A program made the translations under genes and the position numbers. 64,000 nucleotides of DNA from Halorubrum sp. Atlit-26R (GTDB lineage Archaea > Halobacteriota > Halobacteria > Halobacteriales > Haloferacaceae), in assembly GCF_003666015.1 (NCBI RefSeq), contig NZ_QPLT01000003.1:1-64000 (forward strand), in the 5' to 3' direction. This document shows, in pieces, positions 8,099 through 16,772 of the stretch. Each line of letters starts with the position of its first letter. Positions within the stretch are counted from its first letter, which is position 1. The notes below the pieces were generated by a model, which saw only the letters and a program-made list of their open reading frames with translations, was not told the DNA's origin and made no database searches.

Positions 8099-8994
8099 GC
8101 GCGAACGACGCGGCCTCCGCGACCGTCGGCGAGAGCGCGGAGCGTGCGACCGAGGCCGCCGCCGAGGCGGACGAGTCGGTGATCGACCTCGCCGGCGTCA
8201 CGTTCGGCTACACGGCGACCCCGGTGGTCGAGGACGTGTCGCTGCGCGTCGAGCCCGGCGAGTACGTCGCCGTCGTGGGACCGAACGGCTCCGGCAAGTC
8301 GACGCTGATGCGGCTCATGCTCGGGCTGCTCGGCCCCGACGCCGGGACGGCCCGGCTGTTCGGCGAGGACGCGGCGCGGTTCGACGACGGCGAGCGCGTC
8401 GGCTACGTCGCCCAGCAGGCCGCCGCCGCCGAGGACATGCCGATCACCGTCCGCGAGGTGGTGAAGATGGGCCGGTTCCCGTACCTCGGCCTCGACCGGC
8501 TGTCCGACGGCGCGTTCGCCGACGAGTTGGCCGACGACCCCGTCCGCACGGCGCGGCGGACCGCCAACGTCGTCTCGGGGCGGCTCACGGCCGACGACTG
8601 GGAGACCGTCGACGACGCGCTCGCGACCGTCGGGATGAGCGCCTTCGCCGACCGGCGCATCGGGCGGCTCTCCGGCGGCCAGCGCCAGCGGGTGTTCATC
8701 GCCCGGGCGCTGGCGGGCGAGGCCGACCTGCTCGTGCTTGACGAGCCGACCGTCGGCGTCGACGCCGAGTCCGTCGACGCGTTCTACGACCTGCTCGACG
8801 CGCTCAACGACGCGGGGATCACCGTGGTCCTCATCGAGCACGACCTCGGCGCGGTCGTCGAGCACGCCGACCGCGTCGTCTGCCTCAACCGCGAGGTGTA
8901 CTTCGACGGCCCGACCGACGAGTTCGTCGAGAGCGACGCCTTGGCGCGGGCGTTCGGCACCGAGGCGCGCTTCCTCACGGGGGGTGCCGAATGA
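8095..8994 (+). CDS. Zinc/manganese ABC transporter, ATP-binding protein
   Basis: A 299-residue ABC ATPase. Walker A is GPNGSGKST, the signature is LSGGQRQRVFIARAL, and Walker B is LLVLDEPTVGVD, with the switch His in LIEHDLG. The N-terminal 25 residues are an acidic/Ala extension. The start is ATG 8095, overlapping the previous stop in ATGA; its own stop overlaps the permease start in the same way. It powers uptake with the neighbouring permease and binding protein. Confidence 0.92.
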   Translation: MSANDAASATVGESAERATEAAAEADESVIDLAGVTFGYTATPVVEDVSLRVEPGEYVAVVGPNGSGKSTLMRLMLGLLGPDAGTARLFGEDAARFDDGERVGYVAQQAAAAEDMPITVREVVKMGRFPYLGLDRLSDGAFADELADDPVRTARRTANVVSGRLTADDWETVDDALATVGMSAFADRRIGRLSGGQRQRVFIARALAGEADLLVLDEPTVGVDAESVDAFYDLLDALNDAGITVVLIEHDLGAVVEHADRVVCLNREVYFDGPTDEFVESDALARAFGTEARFLTGGAE

Positions 8995-10103
8995 GCGACC
9001 CGCTGACCGCCGCGCTCGTCGCGTGGCTCCTCGGCGCGGTCGATGGGTCGCTGCCGCTCGCCGCGGGCACCCAGCCGGCGGCGCTCACGCTTCAGGGGGG
9101 CTTCGCCGCCGTCGGCGAGGCGATTTTCGCCGCGCTGCGCTGGGTGTTGGCCCAGTGGTACTGGCTGATGGACTGGGCGTACTACCTCACCGGCCTGGAG
9201 ATGCTGAACCCCCGCTACCGGTACATGCATCGGGCGATCCTCGTCGGGCTCTGCGTGGGCGTGATGGCGCCGCTCATCGGAACGTTCCTCGTCCACCGAC
9301 AGCTCGCGCTGATCGGGGACGCGCTGGCGCACACGGCGTTCGCCGGCGTCGCGGTGGGGCTGTTCCTCAACGCCGTCATCGACCTCGGGGTGTCGCCGTA
9401 CCTCACCGCCGTCGTCGTGGCGATGATCGCCGCGCTGTTCATCGAGCTCATCTCCGAGACGACCGACGCGTACAACGACGTCTCGATGGCGATCGTCCTC
9501 TCGACGGGGTTCGCGCTGGGGACGACGCTGATCAGCCTCAACGCCGGCGGGCTCGCGGTCGGCGTGAACCAGTTCCTCTTCGGGAGCCTCTCGACGGTGT
9601 CGCCCCAGAGCGCGGGAATCCTGCTCGTCCTCTTCGTCGTCATCGTCGGCACGGTCGCGGTGACCCGCAACCAGCTCCTGTACGTGACCTTCGACGAGAC
9701 CGCGGCCGCCGTCTCCGGGATCTCCGTCAACTGGTACAACCGCGTGATGGTGATGCTGACGGCGATGGTCGTCGTCGGCGCGATGCAGATCATGGGCGTC
9801 ATCCTCGTGGCGGCGATGCTCGTCGTGCCCGTCGCGGGCGCGACGCAGGTGTCGCGCAGCTTCACCGAGTCGCTCGTCGTCTCGGTCGTCCTCGCGGAGC
9901 TCGCGGTCCTCCTCGGCATCGCCGTCGCCTACTACGGCGGCGTCACCGCCGGCGGAGTGATCGTGCTCGTCGCCGTGGGCATCTACGTCTGCGCGGTCGG
10001 CGTCGGGAAGCTCCAGTCGGCCCGCGGCGGGCGGGAGGTCCCCGAGATGGGGAGCATCGAGACCGACGACGCGGACCCGAGCGCCGGAACGGGGGGTGAC
10101 TGA
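8991..10103 (+). CDS. Zinc/manganese ABC transporter, permease
   Basis: A 370-residue membrane protein of the ABC-3 (ZnuB/MntB) family. It has about eight helices; GDALAHTAFAGVAVG is the conserved cytoplasmic stretch, and QIMGVILVAAMLVVPVAGA matches the permease core. The first 80 residues include an extra amphipathic segment. Translationally coupled to the ATPase by ATGA overlap; the regulator gene begins 3 nt after its stop. Confidence 0.9.
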   Translation: MSDPLTAALVAWLLGAVDGSLPLAAGTQPAALTLQGGFAAVGEAIFAALRWVLAQWYWLMDWAYYLTGLEMLNPRYRYMHRAILVGLCVGVMAPLIGTFLVHRQLALIGDALAHTAFAGVAVGLFLNAVIDLGVSPYLTAVVVAMIAALFIELISETTDAYNDVSMAIVLSTGFALGTTLISLNAGGLAVGVNQFLFGSLSTVSPQSAGILLVLFVVIVGTVAVTRNQLLYVTFDETAAAVSGISVNWYNRVMVMLTAMVVVGAMQIMGVILVAAMLVVPVAGATQVSRSFTESLVVSVVLAELAVLLGIAVAYYGGVTAGGVIVLVAVGIYVCAVGVGKLQSARGGREVPEMGSIETDDADPSAGTGGD

Positions 10104-10105
10104 CC

Positions 10106-10891
10106 GTGGCGGGCGACGAGAACGGCGTCGACGCGGGCGACGAAAACGGATCGAACGGAGAACCCGGGGCCGACGCCGGCGGCGACGGACCCGGACCGAG
10201 GGCGTCGTCGGACGTCATCAGCGCGGTCATGGAGGACTACATCAAGTCGATCTACGCCATCGAGCGCGACACCGGCGAGCGGGTGTCGACCTCCGCCCTC
10301 GCCGACTACCTCGAGGTCACGTCGCCGACCGTCTCCTCGATGGTGAAGAAGCTCGAGGAGCGCGGGCTGGTCGACCGCGAGGAGTACAAGGGCGTGACGC
10401 TCACGGAGGAGGGCGAGGTCGTCGCCTTGGAGATCCTCCGGCACCACCGGCTCTTAGAGGCGTTCCTGACAGAGCAGCTCGACTACAGCTGGGTCAACGT
10501 CCACGACGAGGCCGACAGGCTCGAACACCACGTCTCCGAGAAGCTGAGCGACCGCATCGCCGAGGCGCTCGGCAACCCGCCGGTCGACCCGCACGGCGAC
10601 CCGATCCCGGACGCCGACCTCTCGCTGCCGACCGCGGGCGACACGGTCCGGCTGGTCGACGCCGACGAGGGGGACCGCGTGGTCGTCCGCCGGATCCGAC
10701 ACCAGGGCGACGCCGAGCTTCGCTACCTCTCCGACGCCGGCGTCCGCCCGGAGGTCGAGCTCGCCGTCGTCGACGTGGCGCCGTTCGGGATGGTGACCGT
10801 CGAGACGCCCACGGACGACCAGAGCCTCCCCGAGGAGATCGCGCGGCTCATCGAGGTCGAGCCCGCCGACGCCGCGGGCGACGGCTCCTGA
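10106..10891 (+). CDS. DtxR/MntR-family metal-dependent repressor
   Basis: A 261-residue regulator starting at GTG 10106, 3 nt after the permease stop. An acidic Gly/Asp extension of about 35 residues precedes the winged helix (MEDYIKSIYAIE ... VTSPTVSSMVKKLEERGLV). Dimerisation and metal-site residues follow in ILRHHRLLEAFL and DEADRLEHHVSEKL, then a C-terminal FeoA/SH3-like domain. It probably represses its own operon when metal is plentiful. In Halobacterium salinarum a related regulator, SirR, controls a homologous Mn2+ transporter (ZurA/ZurM/YcdH), so Mn2+ is as likely as Zn2+. Confidence 0.9.
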   Translation: MAGDENGVDAGDENGSNGEPGADAGGDGPGPRASSDVISAVMEDYIKSIYAIERDTGERVSTSALADYLEVTSPTVSSMVKKLEERGLVDREEYKGVTLTEEGEVVALEILRHHRLLEAFLTEQLDYSWVNVHDEADRLEHHVSEKLSDRIAEALGNPPVDPHGDPIPDADLSLPTAGDTVRLVDADEGDRVVVRRIRHQGDAELRYLSDAGVRPEVELAVVDVAPFGMVTVETPTDDQSLPEEIARLIEVEPADAAGDGS

Positions 10892-10939
10892 CGCCGGTGC
10901 GGACCCGGGGACGCCGTCGGTCGGCGCCGTCGACGCCGC

Positions 10940-12604
10940 TCACTCCCGCTGAACGAACGGGCCCGAGCAGTCGTACTCGATCAGTTCGAACCGGTCCGCG
11001 GCCTCGACCGTCCCGTTGTAGGGGTTCGTTCGCTCGTACGACTGGTAGACGGTCACGTTCTCGACGGCCGTCTCGTGGGTGCGGTTCCACTCCCCGCAGA
11101 GGTAGTTCGCGAGGTACGAGCGGTGGTTCTCGTTGTCGGCGCCGTAGACGTTCTTCAGGTACTTCCGCCAGCGCGAGGTCGGATAGGTGGTCTCCGCGCG
11201 CGCCGGCCTGTCGAAGGTGACCGGGGCGTCGCGGAACACGTCCCGTTGGGTGCCGTCCTCGAGCGTGCCCGCCGCGACGTACCACCGCGTCGTGCGGATC
11301 GGGTCGGGCGCGAACATCTGCCACGACTGGTCCATCTCGGCGGCGTCCAAGGCGTCGTTGGCCGGCTCCGGGACCTCGGCGTAGCCGACCGACGCCGCGC
11401 TCGACAGGAGGATCAACACGAGGAAGACGTAGGGGAGGACCGTCGAGAAGAGGACGCGTCCGCGGGAGAGACCCGCGGCGAGGTCGCTACCGCGGAGGTC
11501 ACCGATACGCTCCGACGACGCCGGTCGGGGGAGCGACGCGCCGGCCGAGAGGGCCGTCCTCGCCAGGGATTCGAAGCGGTCTCGCCAGCGAGCGAGCGCC
11601 GTCGACCAGCCCACTCGGTCGACACCGCGCTCCAGGGCGTCCCAGACGGGCGTCTGGAGGAACGGGAGGAAGCCGACGACGACGACGATCGGAAAGAGGC
11701 CGACCCGTATCGTGACCGCCATCCCGAGGTGCATGCCGACGAACAGCGAGGCGAGGGCGGCGCGCGGAATTCCGGTGAGCAGGAGCAGCAGCGGCGACGC
11801 GAACAGCAGCGCGACCCACAGGAGCGTGAACGCCCGCAGGAGTCCGGTGAACTCGGCGAGGTAGTTGCCGAGGAGGTAGGTGAACTGGTCGGCCTGCATG
11901 ACGTACGCGACCGCCTCCCCGCTCATCCAGACGTCGCTCGCGTACTTGTGGACGGAGTTCGTCAGGTACATCACCAGTATCTGCAGCAGGACCGCCATCG
12001 TGGCGACGCTCGCCACGGCGCCCCCCGCCGGTCCCGGTGTCGTGGGGTCCCCGTCGGTATCGCCCGGCGCGGAGTCCGCCGCCGACTCCGCGCCGGCTCC
12101 CCGGTCCGCTCGCCTGACGGCGTCGAGCGACCAGCGGGCGCCGAGCGGGAGGAAGACGCTCCAGAAGAGCAGCAGCCGAAGGAGGGTGTCGCCCGAGTTC
12201 AACACCATCGGGTTCCGGGCGTGTAGCGATACCAGCAGCACCCACGAGACGAGCGTCACGAGCCGCGTTCGGTACCCGACGACCAGCGCGAGGGCGAAGG
12301 CGCCGGCCAGCGCGAACAGCAGGCCGACGGCCCACGGTTCGCCGGAGAGCGCGTGTAGCGAGTAGTTCCCCGAGTAGTCCGAGAAGAACGCGCGGCGCGG
12401 TAGCACGCCGTAATCGGTGTAGAAGGCGGTCAACGAGCGCGAGCGGAGGAGCAGGTCGGCGATCACCAGGGCTCCGAGCCCGATCCGGAACGCGGCGAGC
12501 GCCCGCAGGTCGACCGAGACTCGCGCGGCGACCGCGGCCGCGAGCCGTCGAACGGCGGCGGTGAGCCGCGACCGGACGGTCGAGGCGGAGGGGTTTCCAG
12601 CCAT
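10940..12604 (-). CDS. HTTM-domain membrane protein (gamma-carboxylase-like)
   Basis: A 554-residue protein with an HTTM domain, the membrane region shared with vitamin K-dependent gamma-carboxylase. It has about ten helices; ALAAFRIGLGALVIADLLLR and the YTDYGVLPR, DSGDTLLRLLLFWSVFLPLGARWSLDA-type motifs are characteristic. The C-terminal soluble part carries WQMFAPDP. The start MAGNPSAS (12604) is chosen because the long upstream extension lies in promoter sequence and overlaps the divergent DCC gene. A GGTATAAG box is at 12643-12650. Function in archaea is unknown; a redox or carboxylation role with the divergent thiol-oxidoreductase is possible. Confidence 0.85.
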   Translation of the reverse strand: MAGNPSASTVRSRLTAAVRRLAAAVAARVSVDLRALAAFRIGLGALVIADLLLRSRSLTAFYTDYGVLPRRAFFSDYSGNYSLHALSGEPWAVGLLFALAGAFALALVVGYRTRLVTLVSWVLLVSLHARNPMVLNSGDTLLRLLLFWSVFLPLGARWSLDAVRRADRGAGAESAADSAPGDTDGDPTTPGPAGGAVASVATMAVLLQILVMYLTNSVHKYASDVWMSGEAVAYVMQADQFTYLLGNYLAEFTGLLRAFTLLWVALLFASPLLLLLTGIPRAALASLFVGMHLGMAVTIRVGLFPIVVVVGFLPFLQTPVWDALERGVDRVGWSTALARWRDRFESLARTALSAGASLPRPASSERIGDLRGSDLAAGLSRGRVLFSTVLPYVFLVLILLSSAASVGYAEVPEPANDALDAAEMDQSWQMFAPDPIRTTRWYVAAGTLEDGTQRDVFRDAPVTFDRPARAETTYPTSRWRKYLKNVYGADNENHRSYLANYLCGEWNRTHETAVENVTVYQSYERTNPYNGTVEAADRFELIEYDCSGPFVQRE

Positions 12605-12615
12605 GCTCTTTTGAT

Positions 12616-12650
12616 CCAACTTGTTGGAGACACCGAGGGACCGGTATAAG
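12616..12650 (-). promoter_or_regulatory. Promoter of the HTTM gene with a palindrome near the expected start site
   Basis: GGTATAAG (12643-12650) faces the HTTM gene. About 25 nt downstream, where transcription should begin, lies CCAACTTGTTGG (12616-12627), a 5-bp inverted repeat around TT. The position fits an operator. Confidence 0.4.
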
Positions 12651-12751
12651 TTTTCCGTGCGACGGGGCCGCCTCCGTCTCGGGCGTCCGCGGGACGGGCG
12701 TCGGCCCCACCGGAATCCTGAACTGCGACGGCCGCGTACGTCCGACAGGTG

Positions 12752-13168
12752 ATGGACGAGGACATCCCGGAGGACGCCGCGGTCGTTCTCTTCGACGGCG
12801 TCTGTAACCTCTGTAGCGGGTTCGTACAGTTCATCTTCCCCCGCGACCCGGAGGGCAAGTACCGGTTCGCCTCGCTTCAGTCCGACGTCGGCCGGGAGCT
12901 GCTGGCCGACCACGACCTCCCGACCGACGAGCTCGAGTCGATCGTGCTGATCGAGGACGGAGAGGCGTACGTGAAGTCGGCGGCGGTCATCCGAATCGCG
13001 GCCGGACTCGGCGGGGCCTACCGGCTGCTCGCCCCGTTCCGACACGTGCCTCGGTCGGTCCGCGACCGCGTGTACGACTTCGTCGCCGACAACCGATACC
13101 GGTGGTTCGGGAAGAAGGACCGATGTATGATGCCGTCCGGCGACGTGGAGTCGCGATTCATAGAGTGA
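12752..13168 (+). CDS. DCC-family thiol-disulfide oxidoreductase
   Basis: A 138-residue thioredoxin-fold protein. The redox motif FDGVCNLCSGFVQF (DxVCxLC) stands near residue 17 and the family's VKSAAVIRIAAGLGG and C-terminal WFGKKDRCMMP are present. ATG 12752 is chosen over the GTG one codon earlier. It is divergent from the HTTM gene; the two families are often neighbours or fused, which suggests a common redox process at the membrane. Confidence 0.88.
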   Translation: MDEDIPEDAAVVLFDGVCNLCSGFVQFIFPRDPEGKYRFASLQSDVGRELLADHDLPTDELESIVLIEDGEAYVKSAAVIRIAAGLGGAYRLLAPFRHVPRSVRDRVYDFVADNRYRWFGKKDRCMMPSGDVESRFIE

Positions 13169-13226
13169 GTCGCGGGCTCGGAGCGCGGGGGGCGCGTCCC
13201 GGCGTCCGGTCCCGCTCCGGCCGCGG

Positions 13227-13802
13227 TCACTCGCGCCGCTCGTAGGTGACGAACGCGAGGTCGCCGTCGGTCTCGCGGTCGCGTTCGCCCCACGCCTCGG
13301 AGTCCCACTCCGGGAACCGGGTGTCGCCCTCGGGTCGCCCCGGGATCTCGGTGAGAACCATCCGGTCCGCGCGCTCCAAGTACGCCTCGTACACCGTCGC
13401 GCCCCCGATGACGTAGACGGCGTCGACGCCGCGGGCGGCGGCGTCCGTTCTCGCGCGGGAGAGCGCCGACTCGACGTCGTGCGCGACCACCGCGCCCTCG
13501 GGGAGGTCAGCGTCGTCGATGGGGCGAGTCGTCAACACGACGCTCGTCCGGTCGGGGAGCGGGCCGCCGATCCGGTCGGCGATGCGCTCGTACGTCTTCC
13601 GGCCGACGATCACCGGGTGGCCGGTCGTCAGTCGCTTGAAGTGCGCCAGGTCCGCGGGGTAGTGCCACGGCATCCCGCCGTCGTCGCCGATCACGCGGTT
13701 CTCCGCGACGGCGGCGACGAGGACGAGGTCCGGGTCAGCGTCGCCCCGCGATTCGGGCGCGTCGGCGTCGCGCTCCGCCTCGGAGGCGTCGGCGTCCGCC
13801 AT
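13227..13802 (-). CDS. folA: Dihydrofolate reductase
   Basis: A 191-residue DHFR reducing dihydrofolate to tetrahydrofolate. It has the core VAAVAENRVIGDDGGMPW, HFKRLTTGHPVIVGRKTYE and YVIGGATVYEAYL. An acidic 25-residue N-terminal extension (ADASEAERDADAPE) is typical of haloarchaeal adaptation or a somewhat early start. The ATG at 13802 overlaps the thyA stop (ATGA). With thyA this is the classical pair: ThyA produces dihydrofolate and DHFR recycles it. Confidence 0.95.
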   Translation of the reverse strand: MADADASEAERDADAPESRGDADPDLVLVAAVAENRVIGDDGGMPWHYPADLAHFKRLTTGHPVIVGRKTYERIADRIGGPLPDRTSVVLTTRPIDDADLPEGAVVAHDVESALSRARTDAAARGVDAVYVIGGATVYEAYLERADRMVLTEIPGRPEGDTRFPEWDSEAWGERDRETDGDLAFVTYERRE

Positions 13803-14830
13803 CACTCCGCGACCGCGAACGAGATGCCGTCCGCGGAGTCGTAGTCGACGACCGCGACGTCGTCGTACGTCAGCTCGTCGAGCGGCTTGTCCGCGATCTC
13901 GATCCGCGGGCGGTCGCGCGGGGTCCGCGAGAGCTGTTCGAGGAGGCCGGGGACGTGGTCGTACCCCTCCTGCCCGTTCGGCTCGTCGGGGGCGGTGCGC
14001 TCGACCCAGCTCTTCACGTCGAGGTAGTCGTCCTTGCTCTCGACGTTCGCGAGCCGCTCCTGAACGTACCTGAGGTTGTTCGCGTACCACTTCCCGCGGT
14101 CGCCGCGGCCGCAGTAGACGTGCGCGTCGACGACCGTGTGGCCGAACTCCCCGACCTCGAACTCGGTCCGCTGGGCTAAGGCGTTCGCGAGCAGCGCGTA
14201 CGCCGCGATGTTGAACGGGACGCCGAGCGCGATGTCGCCCGACCGCTGCGTGAGGTGGAGGTTGAGCCGGCCGTCCTGGACGTTCACCACGAAGGTGTAG
14301 TGGCACGGCGGCAGCGTGGAGACGGCTGCGTTCGCCGGGTGCCACGCGTTCACGACCATCCGGCGGGAGTGGGGGTTCTCCTCGAGGGTGTCGAGGACGT
14401 ACTGAATCTGGTCGAAGGTGCGCCGCGTCGTCCCGTCCTCGTCCTCCTCGACGGTGACCCAGCGCTGGGCGTCGTCGGGCCACGTCTCGCCGGGGAGCGC
14501 GGCGTTGTCATTCGGCACCGGGTAGCGTCGCCAGAATCGACCGTACGCGGTGTCGAGCTTCCCCTCCTCGTCGGCCCACGCGTCCCAGATCTTCGTCTCC
14601 TCGCGGAGGTTCCGGATGTGCTCCTCGCCGGAGAGGTACCACAGCACCTCGTGAATGAGCGAGTTCCACCGGTAGCCGTCCATCTTCTTCGTGGTCAGGA
14701 GGGGGAAGCCCTCCGCGAGGTCGATGGTGTACTGCCCGCTGAACGTCGCGATGGTGTCGACGCCGGTTCGGTTCGGCTTGTACGTGCCGGTCGAGAGCGC
14801 CTCGTCGACGAGGTCGAGGTACTGTTGCAT
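13802..14830 (-). CDS. thyA: Thymidylate synthase (ThyA type)
   Basis: A 342-residue enzyme methylating dUMP to dTMP with methylene-tetrahydrofolate. The catalytic Cys176 is in LPPCHYTF; Arg motif LTQRSGDIALGVPFNIAAYA follows and the dUMP/folate region PLLTTKK is near residue 43. It is somewhat longer than bacterial ThyA (264 residues) because of the VEEDEDGTTRR and C-terminal insertions. Translationally coupled to folA downstream. Confidence 0.97.
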   Translation of the reverse strand: MQQYLDLVDEALSTGTYKPNRTGVDTIATFSGQYTIDLAEGFPLLTTKKMDGYRWNSLIHEVLWYLSGEEHIRNLREETKIWDAWADEEGKLDTAYGRFWRRYPVPNDNAALPGETWPDDAQRWVTVEEDEDGTTRRTFDQIQYVLDTLEENPHSRRMVVNAWHPANAAVSTLPPCHYTFVVNVQDGRLNLHLTQRSGDIALGVPFNIAAYALLANALAQRTEFEVGEFGHTVVDAHVYCGRGDRGKWYANNLRYVQERLANVESKDDYLDVKSWVERTAPDEPNGQEGYDHVPGLLEQLSRTPRDRPRIEIADKPLDELTYDDVAVVDYDSADGISFAVAE

Positions 14831-14947
14831 AGTGGGTTCTGCGCGCCGGGACCGACGGCCGCCGGCGCGGGCTGTTATCTGGTCAAACGAGGCGGGAAAA
14901 GTAAGCGCGTCGGTCCGACGGTCGAGGGCAGCTCGTCGGCCGCGACC

Positions 14948-15547
14948 TCACCGATACCGCTCGGGGAGGTGCGGGTCGAACGCCGCCGGGAGCAGCGGGA
15001 TCACGGCCGCCGCGATCTCGGCGAGCCGGCGGCGGAGCACGGTGTAGACGACCGCGACGGCCAGGGTCCCGATCACGACCTGTCGGAGGGGGCCGTCGAC
15101 GAGGAGCAGGAGCGGAACGGCCAGCCCGACCGAGAGCGCGAGGTCCTCGGCCGCGCCGTCGTACCGCACGCCGCGCCGCGGGGGTATCCACCGCTCTCGG
15201 TGGTGGTCGTATACGGCACGGTCGGAGTTCCCCTCCCACGGGCGGAGCTCTAAGCCGCCCCCGTACATGTCGGCGACGCTGTGGAGCGCCGCGCCGAGGA
15301 GGAAGAGCGCGACGCCGACGGTGAGTGTCGACGGCGCGGCCACGGCCGCGAGGAGCGCGGGAGCGGCGAGGACGGAGTAGTAGACGGGGTAGTGGAGCGT
15401 CCGTCGGTGGCCGGTGTACATATCGAGGTCGGGGAGGAGTCCGCCGAGGAAGCCGGCGGCGAACCCGACGGGCGCCAGTTCCGGCGCCGCGCGCACCAGC
15501 GGGACCGCGAGCAGCATCCCCGCCAGCACGTGGGTCGGAAGCATCAT
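14948..15547 (-). CDS. YdjM-like membrane-bound metal-dependent hydrolase family protein (DUF457)
   Basis: A 199-residue membrane protein with four to five helices. The signature MLPTHVLAGMLLAVPL at the start, GGLLPDLDMYTGHRRTLHYPV (His/Asp motif) and LHSVADMYGGG identify the YdjM/DUF457 family of predicted membrane hydrolases; the activity is unproven. Two tandem ATGs (15547 and 15544) are possible. An AATATAT box at 15571-15577 is correctly spaced for a leaderless start. Confidence 0.8.
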   Translation of the reverse strand: MMLPTHVLAGMLLAVPLVRAAPELAPVGFAAGFLGGLLPDLDMYTGHRRTLHYPVYYSVLAAPALLAAVAAPSTLTVGVALFLLGAALHSVADMYGGGLELRPWEGNSDRAVYDHHRERWIPPRRGVRYDGAAEDLALSVGLAVPLLLLVDGPLRQVVIGTLAVAVVYTVLRRRLAEIAAAVIPLLPAAFDPHLPERYR

Positions 15548-15657
15548 CGTATTGGATCGCAGGCGACAGAAATATATGAGTGTGTCGGCGCCGCGACTGC
15601 GGTCGACCCCCGCGCAGCGACCTCCTGCGGCGCATCGACGGCCTCTTTCGCGGTTCG

Positions 15658-15665
15658 TTTATATA
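15658..15665 (+). promoter_or_regulatory. TATA box of the class V aminotransferase
   Basis: TTTATATA lies 22-29 nt before ATG 15687, in a divergent promoter region shared with the YdjM-like gene (box at 15571-15577). Leaderless start inferred. Confidence 0.6.
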
Positions 15666-15686
15666 CCGCCGGCCGAACCGGGGCGT

Positions 15687-16772
15687 ATGCTCATGACGCC
15701 GGGACCGACCGCGGTCCCCGAACCGGTGCGCGACGCGATGTCTCGCGAGCTGATAAACCCCGACGTAGACCCGCGGTTCCGGGAGATATACGACCGCCTC
15801 ACGGATCGGCTGGCGACGGTGTACGGCGTCGACTCGGGCGTTCCGGCCGCCGACGGCGGGCGCGACGTGGTCGCCCTCGGCGGGGAGGGAATTCTGGGGT
15901 TGGAGGCCGCGGTCGCCTCGCTGGTCGAGCCCGGCACCGAGGTGCTGTGTCTCTCGAACGGGCTCTACGGCGAGGGGTTCGCCGACTTCGTCGAGTCGTA
16001 CGGCGGCGAGGCGACGCTCGTCGCCGCGGATCACGACGAGCCGCTGCCGCTCGACGCGCTCGACGACGCGCTGGCGGCCGACGGCGCCGACTTCGACCTC
16101 GTCACGATGGTCCACTGCGAGACGCCCACGGGGACGCTCAACGACGTTAGGAGCGCGCTCGACCGCGTCGAGGCCGCCGACCCGGAACCCCTCACGGTCG
16201 TCGACGCCGTCTCCTCGCTCGGCGGCGTCGAGGTGCCGACCGAGCGGATCGACGTGTGTCTGGGCGCCTCTCAGAAGTGTTTCAGCGCGCCGCCGGGGCT
16301 CGCGACCGCCGCGGTGAGCGACCGCGCGTGGGCCGCGATGGAGGCGCGCGACCCGCACTCGCTGTACGCGAACTTCCTCCCGTTCCGCGACGTGAGCGAC
16401 GGGTTCCCGTACACCCACCTGACGACCGAGGTCGTCGCGCTCGACGCGGCGCTCGGCCTGTTGCTCGACGAGGGCCTCGACGCCGTCCGAGAGCGCCACG
16501 CGGCGGCCGCGGCGCGGTGTCGCGAGCGCGGCGCCGAGCTGGGGCTGGAGACGCTTCCGGACGCGGAGCGCAGTTCGCCGACGGTGACCGCCTTCGAGGT
16601 GCCGGGGCGGGCGGAGGGGCTTCAAAAGCGGCTGCGCGAGGAGCACGATATTATTCTCGCGACCGGGCTCGGAGAGGGTGCCGAGGACGTGCTTCGGGTC
16701 GGCCACATGGGCCACAGCGCGCGGGTCGAGCGCGTCGAGCAGACGATGGACGCGCTCGCCGACGTTTTATAA
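15687..16772 (+). CDS. Class V aminotransferase (alanine-glyoxylate / serine-pyruvate type)
   Basis: A 361-residue PLP enzyme. It opens MLMTPGPTAVPEPVRDAMS, the classic GPT start of the AGXT/SPT group. The PLP lysine is Lys197 in GASQKCF, and the cofactor Asp is in TVVDAVSSLGG. ATG 15693 is an alternative start two codons in. The likely reaction is transfer from Ala or Ser to glyoxylate or pyruvate; substrate choice cannot be read. Its final codons GTT TTA TAA lie inside the TTTTATAAG box of repeat copy B, so the gene end is formed by the repeat's tail. Confidence 0.9.
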   Translation: MLMTPGPTAVPEPVRDAMSRELINPDVDPRFREIYDRLTDRLATVYGVDSGVPAADGGRDVVALGGEGILGLEAAVASLVEPGTEVLCLSNGLYGEGFADFVESYGGEATLVAADHDEPLPLDALDDALAADGADFDLVTMVHCETPTGTLNDVRSALDRVEAADPEPLTVVDAVSSLGGVEVPTERIDVCLGASQKCFSAPPGLATAAVSDRAWAAMEARDPHSLYANFLPFRDVSDGFPYTHLTTEVVALDAALGLLLDEGLDAVRERHAAAAARCRERGAELGLETLPDAERSSPTVTAFEVPGRAEGLQKRLREEHDIILATGLGEGAEDVLRVGHMGHSARVERVEQTMDALADVL

